A model generated the notes under the pieces. That model saw only the letters and a program-made list of their open reading frames with translations. It had not been told where the DNA came from and ran no database searches. From contig NZ_CANDNW010000005.1 of assembly GCF_947387525.1 (NCBI RefSeq), positions 35,052-99,051 of the forward strand: a stretch of 64,000 nt of DNA, read 5' to 3'. This DNA is from Limosilactobacillus viscerum (GTDB lineage: Bacteria > Bacillota > Bacilli > Lactobacillales > Lactobacillaceae). Position numbers and translations under genes: made by a program. This document shows, one piece after another, positions 1-12,756 of this stretch (its first letter is position 1; each line of letters starts with the position of its first letter).

Positions 1-2040
<2,040 letters not shown>

Positions 2041-2098
2041 TTATTAACTACTCCGGTGTGAGTATAGAAGATTAATTTGTTAGGAAGCAGGTGGCAGG

Positions 2099-2932
2099 AT
2101 GAGTAAACTATTACCAGGAGTCCCAACGACAGAGGACGGCCAAATTCAAGGTTTTGTTCACTCAACAGACAGTTTTGGGGCTGTTGATGGACCCGGAATT
2201 CGGTTCGTTGTGTTCGTGCAGGGATGTAACATGAGATGCAAGTATTGCCAAAACCCCGACACATGGAAGATTGGTGTTGGCGAAAAGAGAACCGCAAAGG
2301 AAATTATTGATGAGGCTCTGCCTTACCGGAGTTTCTGGGGCGATCAAGGAGGAATTACTTGCTCTGGTGGTGAAATCCTCCTGCAGATTGACTTTGTGAT
2401 CGATTTATTTAGACAATGTAAAGAGTTAGGTATCAGTACGTGCTTGGATACTTGTGGACATCCATTTACTCGAGAAGAACCTTGGTTTAGCAAGTTTAAT
2501 GAATTAATGGACCTTACTGATATCCTGCTGGTCGACATTAAACATATCGATCCAGTGGAACACAAAAAACTTACTGGTTGGTCAAATAAGAATATCTTGG
2601 ATATGTGCCAGTATCTCTCAGATATAGGTAAACCAGTCTGGATTCGTCACGCATTGGTTCCAGGAATCACTGACAATGATGAGTACTTAAAGCAATTGAG
2701 CGATTACGTAAAGAAGAACTTACGTAACGTTGAGAAGTTTGAAGTTCTGCCTTATCATACACTTGGGGTTCCTAAGTATCACAAGCTTGGTATTCCATAC
2801 CGTCTTGAAGGGGTGGAAACACCTACTGAAGACCGGGTTGAGAATGCTAACAAGCTTCTGCATACTGCAGATTACCAAGGATACCAAACTTGGCGTCCAG
2901 GTATGAGTACGTTGAATCACCCTGTTTCATAA
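2099..2932 (+). CDS. pflA: Pyruvate formate-lyase activating enzyme
   Basis: Radical SAM activase that abstracts hydrogen from the PFL glycine using a 4Fe-4S cluster and S-adenosylmethionine. The cluster motif CX3CX2C is visible as C43, C47 and C50 (QGCNMRCKYC), followed by the GGE-type motif TCSGGEILLQ. Its 277 residues compare with 240-280 for the family. The start ATG has an SD-like GGTGGCAGG just upstream. It lies directly behind pflB with no terminator between them and a strong terminator after it, so the two form a pflBA operon. The short N-terminal extension before the conserved GFVHSTDSFG region is normal in lactobacilli. Confidence 0.96.
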   Translation: MSKLLPGVPTTEDGQIQGFVHSTDSFGAVDGPGIRFVVFVQGCNMRCKYCQNPDTWKIGVGEKRTAKEIIDEALPYRSFWGDQGGITCSGGEILLQIDFVIDLFRQCKELGISTCLDTCGHPFTREEPWFSKFNELMDLTDILLVDIKHIDPVEHKKLTGWSNKNILDMCQYLSDIGKPVWIRHALVPGITDNDEYLKQLSDYVKKNLRNVEKFEVLPYHTLGVPKYHKLGIPYRLEGVETPTEDRVENANKLLHTADYQGYQTWRPGMSTLNHPVS

Positions 2933-2959
2933 TCTTGTGTTCTAGCAATATACTCATCA

Positions 2960-2997
2960 AAAACCGTCACGGCGATAGAACCGTGGCGGTTTTTTAG
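2960..2997 (+). terminator. Rho-independent terminator of pflBA
   Basis: An 11-bp stem AACCGTCACGG / CCGTGGCGGTT (one G-U pair) with a short loop is followed by TTTTTT. It lies 28 bp after the pflA stop. Confidence 0.9.
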
Positions 2998-3413
2998 TTG
3001 GGTTCATTATTGATTGCTACTGGATGGCTTATACCAGCATGAGGCAGCTGTGATTGCTCTCAGTGAATGGCTAGTGGAGAGGCAAACGAGTGGCTAGGCG
3101 CGGTGAGAGGCGCTGTAACGCGTGAAAAATAGCAATAAAATGATGGATGATCAACCAGACTTACCGGGCATCGTGTGCGATGAAAGTGGGTTATCAATGG
3201 TACACAATTGCTGCTTATTAGCTATTTAAGGTCGTATATGACGATGTTAAGTTAGGCTTAAACTACTTGGCCAGCAAGAGAATAAATCACTTGTTGACGG
3301 CTGCTGGTGGCGGATGATGGACAAATTATTGCTAACATGCTTAATAACTGGTGGGTGTTAATTATTATTAAATTAACGTGTCAGATATATTTTATTATTA
3401 GTACATTATTGGC
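2998..3413. other. Intergenic region without a convincing gene
   Basis: About 400 bp with no ORF that has a ribosome binding site. The part near 3068-3111 is relatively GC-rich and carries an imperfect direct repeat: TGGCTAG followed by GAGAGGC occurs at 3068-3083 and again at 3091-3111. This could be a decayed gene remnant, but nothing recognisable remains. The right edge leads into the ldhD control region. Confidence 0.4.
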
Positions 3414-3427
3414 TGGAAGCGCTTTAC
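3414..3427. promoter_or_regulatory. Candidate cre (CcpA) site before ldhD
   Basis: TGGAAGCGCTTTAC is close to the catabolite-responsive element consensus TGWAANCGNTNWCA. It overlaps the -35 hexamer of the predicted ldhD promoter, a position compatible with direct CcpA control. Binding is inferred, not shown. Confidence 0.55.
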
Positions 3428-3451
3428 TATCAACGATTACAGTTATATAAT
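3423..3451 (+). promoter_or_regulatory. ldhD promoter
   Basis: TTTACT, 17-bp spacer, TATAAT. The leader to the ldhD start is about 80 nt. It contains a palindrome GCAAATATTATTTGC (3470-3484) and an inverted repeat AACTAT-TTAT-ATAGTT (3491-3506). Confidence 0.65.
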
Positions 3452-3455
3452 TAAA

Positions 3456-3473
3456 TTGTGAATAGTTTTGCAA
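3456..3473. promoter_or_regulatory. Candidate Rex (NADH-sensing) operator at ldhD
   Basis: TTGTGAA-TAGT-TTTGCAA matches 12 of 14 defined positions of the Rex consensus TTGTGAANNNNTTCACAA. It sits just downstream of the -10 box, across the expected transcription start. Rex control of NADH-consuming fermentation genes is well known in Firmicutes; its use here is inference. Confidence 0.45.
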
Positions 3474-3534
3474 ATATTATTTGCAGTTATAACTATTTAT
3501 ATAGTTAGATGTTTTGGCAAGAAAAGGGGTATGA

Positions 3535-4545
<1,011 letters not shown>

Positions 4546-4568
4546 CATAATTAAGTGAATGATTGATT

Positions 4569-4608
4569 AAAACCTCATAGTCGGTGGGAGTACCAACTAT
4601 GGGGTTTT
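4569..4608 (+). terminator. Terminator of ldhD
   Basis: AAAACCTCATAGT pairs with ACTATGGGGTTTT around a 14-nt loop and ends in TTTT. Confidence 0.85.
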
Positions 4609-4664
4609 GTAGTAAATTACTGCTCAAAAAATTAAAATTAAATTAGAAAAATGAGGTATTTTCC

Positions 4665-4693
4665 TTTACTTCTATCGTTAATCGTTGTATATT
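4665..4693 (+). promoter_or_regulatory. Promoter of the 158-residue hypothetical gene
   Basis: TTTACT, 17-bp spacer, TATATT, about 30 bp before the start codon. The -10 box lies inside a perfect inverted repeat (next entry). Confidence 0.6.
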
Positions 4694-4698
4694 ACAAC
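4684..4698. promoter_or_regulatory. Palindromic candidate operator over the -10 box
   Basis: GTTGTA-TAT-TACAAC is a perfect 6-bp inverted repeat with a 3-bp centre covering TATATT. This is the geometry of a repressor site. The regulator is unknown; no regulator gene is adjacent. Confidence 0.45.
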
Positions 4699-4722
4699 AA
4701 TAATAAAAGGAGGGACTTTTAG

Positions 4723-5199
4723 ATGAGATATGATCTAGATTACTATTCAGTTGACCACATTCGTGACCAATTAGAAACACTTAGTGAAAAGCATGACTCA
4801 ATTAAGGAAAACATCAGTGGTCGTCGAATCAAAGAAGTCTTCGACCTTTTCAATGAACATTATCACCAGCAGATCGAGGAAATTGATAAATCAATGAAGG
4901 ATCAACTGCTACAAGGGGTTGACCTTACTCGTATCCGCTTAGAGAGCCGCTTCCTTAGCTACATTTACAAGGCTAACAACAAGTACTTAAAGAATACTAA
5001 ACGGCGGGTAGAAGAGATCTACGACTATGATCAGTTGAACATTACCGGTGATTTCATTGAATCATATGATGAAATGGCTGAACAAATCATTGATGAGACC
5101 TTTACACAGCTTCAAAATATGACCGAAACGATTGATCGGGCACACCGAGTGATTCTAAATCAAGAAAAAATTGACCTTGAAGTTCTGCCAGAGCTTTAA
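4723..5199 (+). CDS. Hypothetical protein, 158 residues, helical and charged
   Basis: I do not recognise this family. The protein is 158 residues, has no signal peptide or membrane segment, and is rich in Glu, Asp, Lys and Tyr, with long stretches predicted helical by composition (for example residues 10-60 and 95-145). It has a strong SD (AAAGGAGGG, 10 bases upstream), its own promoter with an operator-like palindrome, and its own terminator, so it is a genuine single-gene unit. It lies between ldhD and the convergent adhE. Nothing in the sequence points to an enzymatic motif; a cytosolic structural or regulatory role is possible but unsupported. Confidence 0.85.
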   Translation: MRYDLDYYSVDHIRDQLETLSEKHDSIKENISGRRIKEVFDLFNEHYHQQIEEIDKSMKDQLLQGVDLTRIRLESRFLSYIYKANNKYLKNTKRRVEEIYDYDQLNITGDFIESYDEMAEQIIDETFTQLQNMTETIDRAHRVILNQEKIDLEVLPEL

Positions 5200-5204
5200 T
5201 CAGA

Positions 5205-5256
5205 AAAAGGGCCCACGGGTAGGGAATGGCTTTATTCCTTGCCTGTGAGCCCTTTG
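5205..5256 (+). terminator. Terminator of the 158-residue gene
   Basis: Long hairpin: AAAGGGCCCACGGGTAGGGAA pairs imperfectly with TTCCTTGCCTGTGAGCCCTTT. The T-tract is interrupted (TTTGTTGTGGTTTTT). Confidence 0.75.
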
Positions 5257-5275
5257 TTGTGGTTTTTAAAGCCTC

Positions 5276-5380
5276 ATGGGGAAATATATAACGGCGGTAC
5301 TAAAAGCGAAATCGGCCTTGCTGTGCCTTCTGGCAATCTGCTGTCAGATCTTCTTTATTTACACCATTAACGACAAATAA
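5276..5380 (+). CDS. Possible small membrane peptide, 34 residues
   Basis: ATG at 5276 opens a 34-codon frame ending at 5380. The peptide has a short basic N-terminus (MGKYITAVLKAK) followed by about 20 hydrophobic residues including three Cys (LLCLLAICCQIFF). A terminator hairpin begins at the stop codon. Against it: there is no clear ribosome binding site, no promoter can be pointed to, and the frame follows the preceding gene's terminator. It could be chance, or a leaky downstream product. Confidence 0.3.
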   Translation: MGKYITAVLKAKSALLCLLAICCQIFFIYTINDK

Positions 5381-5413
5381 AAACCGGGCTGAATTGATTC
5401 AGTCCGGCTTTTA
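5379..5413 (-). terminator. Terminator of adhE (bidirectional)
   Basis: AAAACCGGGCTGAA pairs with TTCAGTCCGGCTTTT around a short loop, with T-rich tails on both strands. On the minus strand it lies 44 bp after the adhE stop. Confidence 0.85.
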
Positions 5414-5456
5414 TTCTTATCCTTAGCGGAAATCAGATTCTACACTGGAGGTCAGC

Positions 5457-8150
5457 TTAGAATTGATCAATCAGTAATTGACGAATTTCAGCCAATGATG
5501 GTTGCCGTGGGTTTACAGGAGTGCATTGGTCGTTGTAGACGTTGTCAACCATCGTGTCAAGTGCAGCGTCGAATTCCTTCTTAGTTACACCATTAGCAGA
5601 AAGCTTTGGAACAACGTTGACAGAAGCCATTAATTGGTCGATCTTGTCGCAGAGTGCTTCAACAAGTTCTGCATCGGTGTTACCCTTGCAGCCAACAGCC
5701 TTAGCGATTTGTGCGTAGTCGTGTTGAGCACGGTATACTTCATAACGTGGGAATGGGTTACGCTTTACGGCACCAGTCTTAGCGTTGAAGCGGATAACGT
5801 GGTTCATAGCGATAGAAATTGCCAAACCGTGTGGAAGACCGAAGGCACCACCAGTCTTGTGAGCCAGTGAGTGGTTCATACCAAGGAAGGCGTTAGCAAA
5901 TGACATACCTGCCAAGGTAGCAGCGTAGTGCATCTTCTCACGAGCTTCTTCACCCTCTTCAGTTGGGTGCTTTGGATCGTAGTCGTAAGACTTCTTCAAG
6001 TACTTGAAGACAAGTTGTGCGGCTTCCAGAGCCCATGGACGGGTGAATTCAGATGCCATTACTGATACGTATGATTCGAGGGCGTGACTCAAAACGTCCA
6101 GACCAGTCCAGGACAATGTCCGCTTTGGAACAGTCATAACGAATTCAGGGTCAACAATTGCAACATCTGGAGTCAGTTCGTAGTCAGTAAGTGGGTACTT
6201 AACATCCGTCTTATCATCAGTGATAACTGAGTAAGGGGTGACTTCTGAACCAGTACCAGAAGTAGTTGGGATACAAATTAACTTAGTAGCCTTTGGCTTC
6301 TGGAACTTAACAGTACGCTTACGGATATCCAAGAACTTCTGTTGCAGACGAAGGAAGAGGTCGCTGACTTTGTCGTGGTCTTCCAAGAAGCCTGGTTCTT
6401 GGTTGAGTGAGTATTCGTACATGTAACGTGAAATCTTAGCGGCATCAAGGGCAGAACCACCACCGATAGCAAGGATGGTGTCAGGCTTGAAGTCGGCAAT
6501 CTTTTGAGCAATTTCCATTGCTTGACTCAGAGGTGGGTTAGGCTCGATATCGCCGTATACCCGGTAGTTGACAGGTTCATTCCGTGCGTTCAGTTGATCT
6601 TCAACCTTTTGTACGAAGCCAAATTCAACCATTCCTGGGTCAGCAACGATAAATACACGGTGCATTTCTTCATAACTGTCACGCAGGTATGATACAGCGT
6701 TCTTTTCGTAGTAGATCTTTTGTGGTAGACGGATCCACTGTGGACGGTTACGACGCTTTGCGACAGTCTTGACATTGAGTAGGTCTTGTGTTGATAAATT
6801 GTGTGACAATGAATTCTTCCCCCATGATCCGGTTCCAAGCGTCAAACTAGAGCGAAGAGCGTCGGTGTAAACATCACCAATGCCACCAATACTGTCAGGT
6901 TGGTTAACGAGGACACGTGCTGCGTCAACCTTCTTAGCGTATTCCTTAACAAATGGGTCGTTCATTGAACCAATTTGAATGGCGGCGTTGTGGCCGGCAC
7001 CTTGGTAGTTCAATATCTTTTCGACAATCCGGCAACCGTCTTCACGGTCCTTAGCCTTGTAAACAGAAAGTAATGGAGAAAGCTTTTCTGATGAAAGTTT
7101 TTCACCGATGTTCTTAGGATCAAGTTCGAACAGGAGAATGTCCTTACCTTCTGGCAACTTAGCACCAGCATGTTCAGCAATCCAACGAGCTGGCTTACCA
7201 GCGACCGGCCCGTTAACACCGTGCTTGTCGTTGAATACAAAGTCTTCGTACTTCTTGTATTCACTCTTTGGAACAACGTAAGCACCGTGTTCTTGCATCT
7301 TCTTCATCCACTCGTCGTAAACGGGTTCTTCAATAACGGCTGAGTTTTCAGTAGCACAAATCATACTGTTATCGAACCGCTTGGAGAGAAGCATATCTTC
7401 AACGGCACGGTCGATCTTAGCAGTGTGGTCAACAAATTCAGCACCGTTACCAGGACCAACACCCATTGATGGGTTACCAGAAGTAAGAGCAGCGTGGACC
7501 ATGCTTGGACCACCGGTAGCCAAGATAGCAGCAACGTGTGGGTTGCGCATCAGAGCAGTAGTCTTAGCAAGCGATGGCTTTTCAATCCATTGGATACAAT
7601 CCTTTGGGGCACCTGCCTTAACAGCAGCATCATAAAGAATTTGTGCAGCGTGGACTGAACACTTTTGTGCTTGTGGGTGGAACCCGAAGACAATCGTGTT
7701 ACGAGTCTTCAAAGCAATCAAAATCTTAAACATTGTCGTTGAAGTTGGGTTAGTAACTGGAACAACACCAGCTAAAACACCAAGTGGGGCGGCAATCTTT
7801 ACTTGACCTAAAACAGGATCTTCACCAATTACACCAACAGTCTTATCATCCTTAATGGAGTGGTAACAGTTTTCACTGGCGAACCGGTTCTTAGTATCCT
7901 TATCTTCAACAACACCACGTTGGGTTTCGTCAACGGCTTCGTGAGCTAAACGAAGAGAAGCTTCAGTACCAGCTGTGGCAGCAGCTTGTACGATCTTGTC
8001 AACTTGCTCTTGTGAATAGGTAGCGAACTTTTCTTCCGCTGCCATGGCACGCTTGATTAAGCCGTCAATGTATTCACGAGCTTCTTTTTCTTCAGCTTCT
8101 TTTTGCTCTTTGGTTGGCTGTACCTTTGCGGCTTTTTTATTCTTATCCAT
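5457..8150 (-). CDS. adhE: Bifunctional acetaldehyde-CoA / alcohol dehydrogenase
   Basis: Reduces acetyl-CoA to acetaldehyde and then ethanol, using two NADH. It has an N-terminal acylating aldehyde dehydrogenase domain (about residues 20-440, catalytic Cys265 in FDNSMICATEN) and a C-terminal iron alcohol dehydrogenase domain (about 450-890, with GGGSALDAAK and the metal-binding segment MNHSLAHKTGGAFGLPHG). The frame opens further up at 8183, but the ATG at 8150 (MDKNKKAAK) has AGGAGGG 10 bases upstream, so I take that start, giving 897 residues. The leader holds candidate cre and Rex sites. With pflBA it completes a formate/ethanol branch that balances NADH. Confidence 0.96.
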   Translation of the reverse strand: MDKNKKAAKVQPTKEQKEAEEKEAREYIDGLIKRAMAAEEKFATYSQEQVDKIVQAAATAGTEASLRLAHEAVDETQRGVVEDKDTKNRFASENCYHSIKDDKTVGVIGEDPVLGQVKIAAPLGVLAGVVPVTNPTSTTMFKILIALKTRNTIVFGFHPQAQKCSVHAAQILYDAAVKAGAPKDCIQWIEKPSLAKTTALMRNPHVAAILATGGPSMVHAALTSGNPSMGVGPGNGAEFVDHTAKIDRAVEDMLLSKRFDNSMICATENSAVIEEPVYDEWMKKMQEHGAYVVPKSEYKKYEDFVFNDKHGVNGPVAGKPARWIAEHAGAKLPEGKDILLFELDPKNIGEKLSSEKLSPLLSVYKAKDREDGCRIVEKILNYQGAGHNAAIQIGSMNDPFVKEYAKKVDAARVLVNQPDSIGGIGDVYTDALRSSLTLGTGSWGKNSLSHNLSTQDLLNVKTVAKRRNRPQWIRLPQKIYYEKNAVSYLRDSYEEMHRVFIVADPGMVEFGFVQKVEDQLNARNEPVNYRVYGDIEPNPPLSQAMEIAQKIADFKPDTILAIGGGSALDAAKISRYMYEYSLNQEPGFLEDHDKVSDLFLRLQQKFLDIRKRTVKFQKPKATKLICIPTTSGTGSEVTPYSVITDDKTDVKYPLTDYELTPDVAIVDPEFVMTVPKRTLSWTGLDVLSHALESYVSVMASEFTRPWALEAAQLVFKYLKKSYDYDPKHPTEEGEEAREKMHYAATLAGMSFANAFLGMNHSLAHKTGGAFGLPHGLAISIAMNHVIRFNAKTGAVKRNPFPRYEVYRAQHDYAQIAKAVGCKGNTDAELVEALCDKIDQLMASVNVVPKLSANGVTKKEFDAALDTMVDNVYNDQCTPVNPRQPSLAEIRQLLIDQF

Positions 8151-8257
8151 CTGCCAATGCCCTCCTATCAACAAACGAAACATCTATAAACCAATTTGAA
8201 TTCTATCTTTGAATCGTCCCCTCCAAACAACAAACTTAACTTCATGAACCAATTCTT

Positions 8258-8285
8258 ATTATAGATCAAAATGTCTTAATTACAA
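8258..8285 (-). promoter_or_regulatory. adhE promoter
   Basis: Minus-strand TTGTAA, 16-bp spacer, TATAAT, about 110 bp upstream of the adhE start. A second SD-like GGAGGGG lies in the leader near 8220. Confidence 0.65.
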
Positions 8286-8290
8286 TAGGT

Positions 8291-8308
8291 AAATGAACTT
8301 TTTCACAA
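8291..8308. promoter_or_regulatory. Candidate Rex operator at adhE
   Basis: On the minus strand, TTGTGAA-AAAG-TTCATTT. The left half is perfect and the right half matches 4 of 7 consensus positions. It abuts the -35 box of the adhE promoter. Confidence 0.4.
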
Positions 8309-8318
8309 AAAACATTTA

Positions 8319-8335
8319 TGACAAACGTTTGCTCA
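8319..8335. promoter_or_regulatory. Candidate cre site 1 at adhE
   Basis: TGACAAACGTTTGCTCA contains the 10-bp palindrome CAAACGTTTG, resembling a CcpA site. Confidence 0.4.
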
Positions 8336-8357
8336 TAGATATTTCAATGGCGTAAAA

Positions 8358-8371
8358 GGAAACGCTTTCGT
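8358..8371. promoter_or_regulatory. Candidate cre site 2 at adhE
   Basis: GGAAACGCTTTCGT is close to the CcpA-site consensus, about 75 bp upstream of the adhE -35 box. Confidence 0.5.
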
Positions 8372-8485
8372 AATTAATTGAATTTGCGACATTATTTATA
8401 AAATGTGCAAAAATTATTCACATTTTCACAACCAAGTAATATAAAGCTTTACCATGCCTAACTTTGTTTTTCCCTTTACCTATAC

Positions 8486-8532
8486 CAAAATAAAAGGCTG
8501 GGCAAATACTTTATTGAGTATCTACCCAGCCT
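8486..8532 (-). terminator. Terminator of the 38-residue mini-gene
   Basis: AGGCTGGG pairs with CCCAGCCT and an inner AATACT pairs with AGTATC-like bases. On the minus strand the hairpin is followed by TTTTATTTT. It ends 21 bp after the stop of the mini-gene. Confidence 0.8.
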
Positions 8533-8553
8533 GATTACTGAATTGTTTATTTG

Positions 8554-8670
8554 TTACGCAAAGAGAACGACCTTCCCATCAACCTTGATAGGTAATACCG
8601 CTGAATTTTCTTTACGAACCTTAGCTGATTGGTTGTTTTCCTTGCTGAATAACTTTGAATTTAGTAGCAT
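8554..8670 (-). CDS. Small hypothetical protein, 38 residues
   Basis: A short minus-strand frame that looks like a real gene because every signal is present. The SD AAGGGAG lies 8 bases before ATG at 8670, a promoter lies 30-60 bp upstream, and a terminator directly follows. The product is basic and soluble: MLLNSKLFSKE, then a Lys/Arg/Asn-rich middle, then a hydrophobic end VDGKVVLFA. It has no signal peptide and no motif I know. A cre-like sequence overlaps the -35 region, so carbon control is possible. An alternative in-frame ATG lies six codons upstream (8688) but sits too close to the SD. Confidence 0.65.
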   Translation of the reverse strand: MLLNSKLFSKENNQSAKVRKENSAVLPIKVDGKVVLFA

Positions 8671-8701
8671 TTTGATCGCTCCCTTCATATTTTCCACCAT
8701 T

Positions 8702-8729
8702 AAGATAACATCTTCGATCCCGTTAGCAA
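8702..8729 (-). promoter_or_regulatory. Promoter of the mini-gene with overlapping cre-like site
   Basis: Minus-strand TTGCTA, 16-bp spacer, TATCTT. The plus-strand sequence CAAAGCGTTTAAAC at 8727-8740 overlaps the -35 box and resembles a CcpA site; AATAAACGCTTGCG near 8778 is a weaker second candidate. Confidence 0.45.
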
Positions 8730-8874
8730 AGCGTTTAAACGCCCTTACTCATTTTTAAAATGCATAAATTTAGTGGGAATAAACGCTTGCGATGTATAGT
8801 AACGCGGCAAAGATGCATAATTGTTGATTTAACGCCATTAATCGCGTTGAATAATGAATATATATTTTTTGCCA

Positions 8875-8908
8875 ATTCTAAGAAAAAGATGAGCAATTTG
8901 CTTAGAAT
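8875..8908. promoter_or_regulatory. Inverted repeat upstream of the DUF72 gene
   Basis: ATTCTAAG (8875-8882) and CTTAGAAT (8901-8908) form a perfect 8-bp inverted repeat with an 18-bp spacer, 65 bp before the DUF72 start. It could be an operator or an mRNA stem. Otherwise 8741-8973 holds no gene that I can see. Confidence 0.35.
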
Positions 8909-8973
8909 GGCCAGCTTACTTATTGCAATTTCGGCTGGTGGTAATTAGGATTGCGATAGGATAGGAGGCAATT

Positions 8974-9828
8974 ATGGCAACAAAAATCACGATGGGGATG
9001 ACCACCTGGACAGAACACCCCGTCCTAATACATAACGAACAGCGACCGGTGACCCTCAATGAATATGCCCAATATTTTCCAACCGTTGAAGTGGATACCT
9101 TTTTCTATGCACTCCCGCAAATGAGTACCATTCAAAACTGGCTTTCAATGGTTCCGGAGAGTTTTCAATTTATTATCAAGGCAAACCAGGGGATGACCCT
9201 TCACCGTCGGGGGCAGGAAAAGGGTGAAGTGGAGCAGCTCTTTGCCCAGTACCGTAAGACAATTTCACCACTGATTGCTAGTGGTCAGCTCAAAACGATC
9301 TTGTTTCAGTTCCCGCCATATTTTGATTCTAGCGTTGCGGATATTGAGTATTTACGGATGGTCCGAAGCTGGCTGGGTGATTTGCCTGTGGCGGTTGAAT
9401 TGCGGAATAATAGCTGGTACCGGCCCGGGGTTATCGATTCGTTAATTGGATATTGTCGGGACCTTGATTTTACCTTGGTAGCCGCAGATGAACCACATGA
9501 CCAAGTTACAACTGTACCGTTTAAATTGGTTACCACCAATCCGAACTTAGTAATGCTCCGCCTCCATGGGCGCAATAAGCAGGGCTGGGCAAACCAGGAT
9601 AAGAGCTGGCGCAAAACACGGACGCTATATAAGTATTCTCACGATGAATTAGCTAGTTTTATGCAAGCTATTAACCACCTGCAGCCGCAACCTAACGAGG
9701 TTTGCATCATCTTTAACAACAATTCTGGTGGGGATGCTGCACCAAATGCGTTGGAACTGCAAAAGATGATGGGAATCAACTTTACGGGACTAGCTCCCCG
9801 TTCACCAGAACAGCTCGACCTGTTTTGA
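8974..9828 (+). CDS. DUF72 domain protein (YecE family)
   Basis: 284 residues matching the DUF72/YecE family of TIM-barrel-like proteins of unknown biochemical function. Family hallmarks visible are MTTWTEHP near the N-terminus, EVDTFFYALP (about 43-52), FQFIIKANQGMTLHR and the C-terminal FNNNSGGDAAPNA. Length is typical. The SD AGGAGGCAATT sits directly before the ATG. It lies upstream of metG with a 78-bp gap containing the metG promoter. I assign the family only; no activity is established for it. Confidence 0.88.
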   Translation: MATKITMGMTTWTEHPVLIHNEQRPVTLNEYAQYFPTVEVDTFFYALPQMSTIQNWLSMVPESFQFIIKANQGMTLHRRGQEKGEVEQLFAQYRKTISPLIASGQLKTILFQFPPYFDSSVADIEYLRMVRSWLGDLPVAVELRNNSWYRPGVIDSLIGYCRDLDFTLVAADEPHDQVTTVPFKLVTTNPNLVMLRLHGRNKQGWANQDKSWRKTRTLYKYSHDELASFMQAINHLQPQPNEVCIIFNNNSGGDAAPNALELQKMMGINFTGLAPRSPEQLDLF

Positions 9829-9862
9829 CCACTGTCCGTCACCATTGCCACGCTGTTTATGC

Positions 9863-9868
9863 TATACT
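9863..9868 (+). promoter_or_regulatory. Extended -10 promoter of metG
   Basis: TGCTATACT is an extended -10 element 39 bp before the metG start. No good -35 hexamer is present at 17 bp. Confidence 0.5.
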
Positions 9869-9888
9869 TAACGTCAATACAATCTTAG

Positions 9889-11937
<2,049 letters not shown>

Positions 11938-11940
11938 AAG

Positions 11941-12756
11941 ATGGGAAAACAACGAGGAGATTGGCGCAAGGTCTACGATTCCCATACGCACCTTAATGAT
12001 GATCCTTTTTATGATGATGTCGCTGCTTTTGAAAACCGGGCAGCCCATTATGGAGTAACCGAGATGAACATTGTTGGTTCGAATACCAAACTGAACCAAC
12101 GGGCATTAGCGCTGGGTGAACAGTACAGCAATTTGCACCCCATCATCGGTTGGCACCCGGAAGATATTAAGAATTTTAACGAAACGACACGTGAACAATT
12201 ATGGCAGCAGCTTCACACCCCCACAGTGGTTGCCATTGGCGAAATCGGCCTTGACTACTACAATGACGAAAATTCGCCACATGACCGCCAGCAAGCAATC
12301 TTTGCCGAGCAGCTAGACTGGGCACGGCGCCTGCACTTGCCGGTTTCAATTCACTGTCGGGAGGCGCTGGCAGATACGTACGATATTTTAAAAGATGCGC
12401 ATGTCGATGAGTTTGGTGGCGTAATGCACAGTTTCAATGGGTCACCAGAATGGGCAGAAAAGTTCATGAACCTGGGAATGTATATTTCCTTTAGTGGGGT
12501 TGCAAGTTTTGGCAGTGCCACCGAAGTCCATGAAGCAGTTAAGGCAGTTCCGCTTAACCGGATGATGGTTGAGACAGATGCTCCTTACTTAACACCAGCA
12601 CCATACCGGGGAAAGCAGAATGAACCGGCTTTTACTAAGTTTGTGGTTGATGCAGTTGCTGAACTTAAGCAGGTTGAAACCAGCCGGGTAGCTTACCAGA
12701 CGTACAAGAACGCCAGTCAACTTTTCTTAAAGGACCGAAAGCATGACGAAAATTAA
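11941..12756 (+). CDS. tatD: TatD family metal-dependent deoxyribonuclease
   Basis: TIM-barrel metallohydrolase (YabD/TatD) of 271 residues with predicted DNase activity in DNA quality control. Metal ligands are visible as DSHTHL (His15, His17), EIGLDYY, IHCREA, MHSFNG and ETDAPYL. It starts 3 bp after metG and its end overlaps rnmV by 14 bp, so translation is coupled. The start has little SD of its own (GGCTAAAAG), which fits coupling to metG. A short N-terminal extension (MGKQRGDWRK) precedes the usual start of the fold; a later start cannot be excluded. Confidence 0.92.
   Translation: MGKQRGDWRKVYDSHTHLNDDPFYDDVAAFENRAAHYGVTEMNIVGSNTKLNQRALALGEQYSNLHPIIGWHPEDIKNFNETTREQLWQQLHTPTVVAIGEIGLDYYNDENSPHDRQQAIFAEQLDWARRLHLPVSIHCREALADTYDILKDAHVDEFGGVMHSFNGSPEWAEKFMNLGMYISFSGVASFGSATEVHEAVKAVPLNRMMVETDAPYLTPAPYRGKQNEPAFTKFVVDAVAELKQVETSRVAYQTYKNASQLFLKDRKHDEN

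Noticed and set aside
3141-3230. 29-codon frame beginning ATGATGGATGATC in the pflA-ldhD gap
   Set aside because: No ribosome binding site or promoter, and no protein-like features.
8151-8183. Upstream start adding MFRLLIGGHWQ to AdhE
   Set aside because: This stretch contains the SD for the MDKNKK start; the added residues are not family-like.
8760-8948. 62-codon plus-strand frame upstream of the DUF72 gene
   Set aside because: No SD and low-complexity content; it overlaps control elements of the divergent mini-gene.
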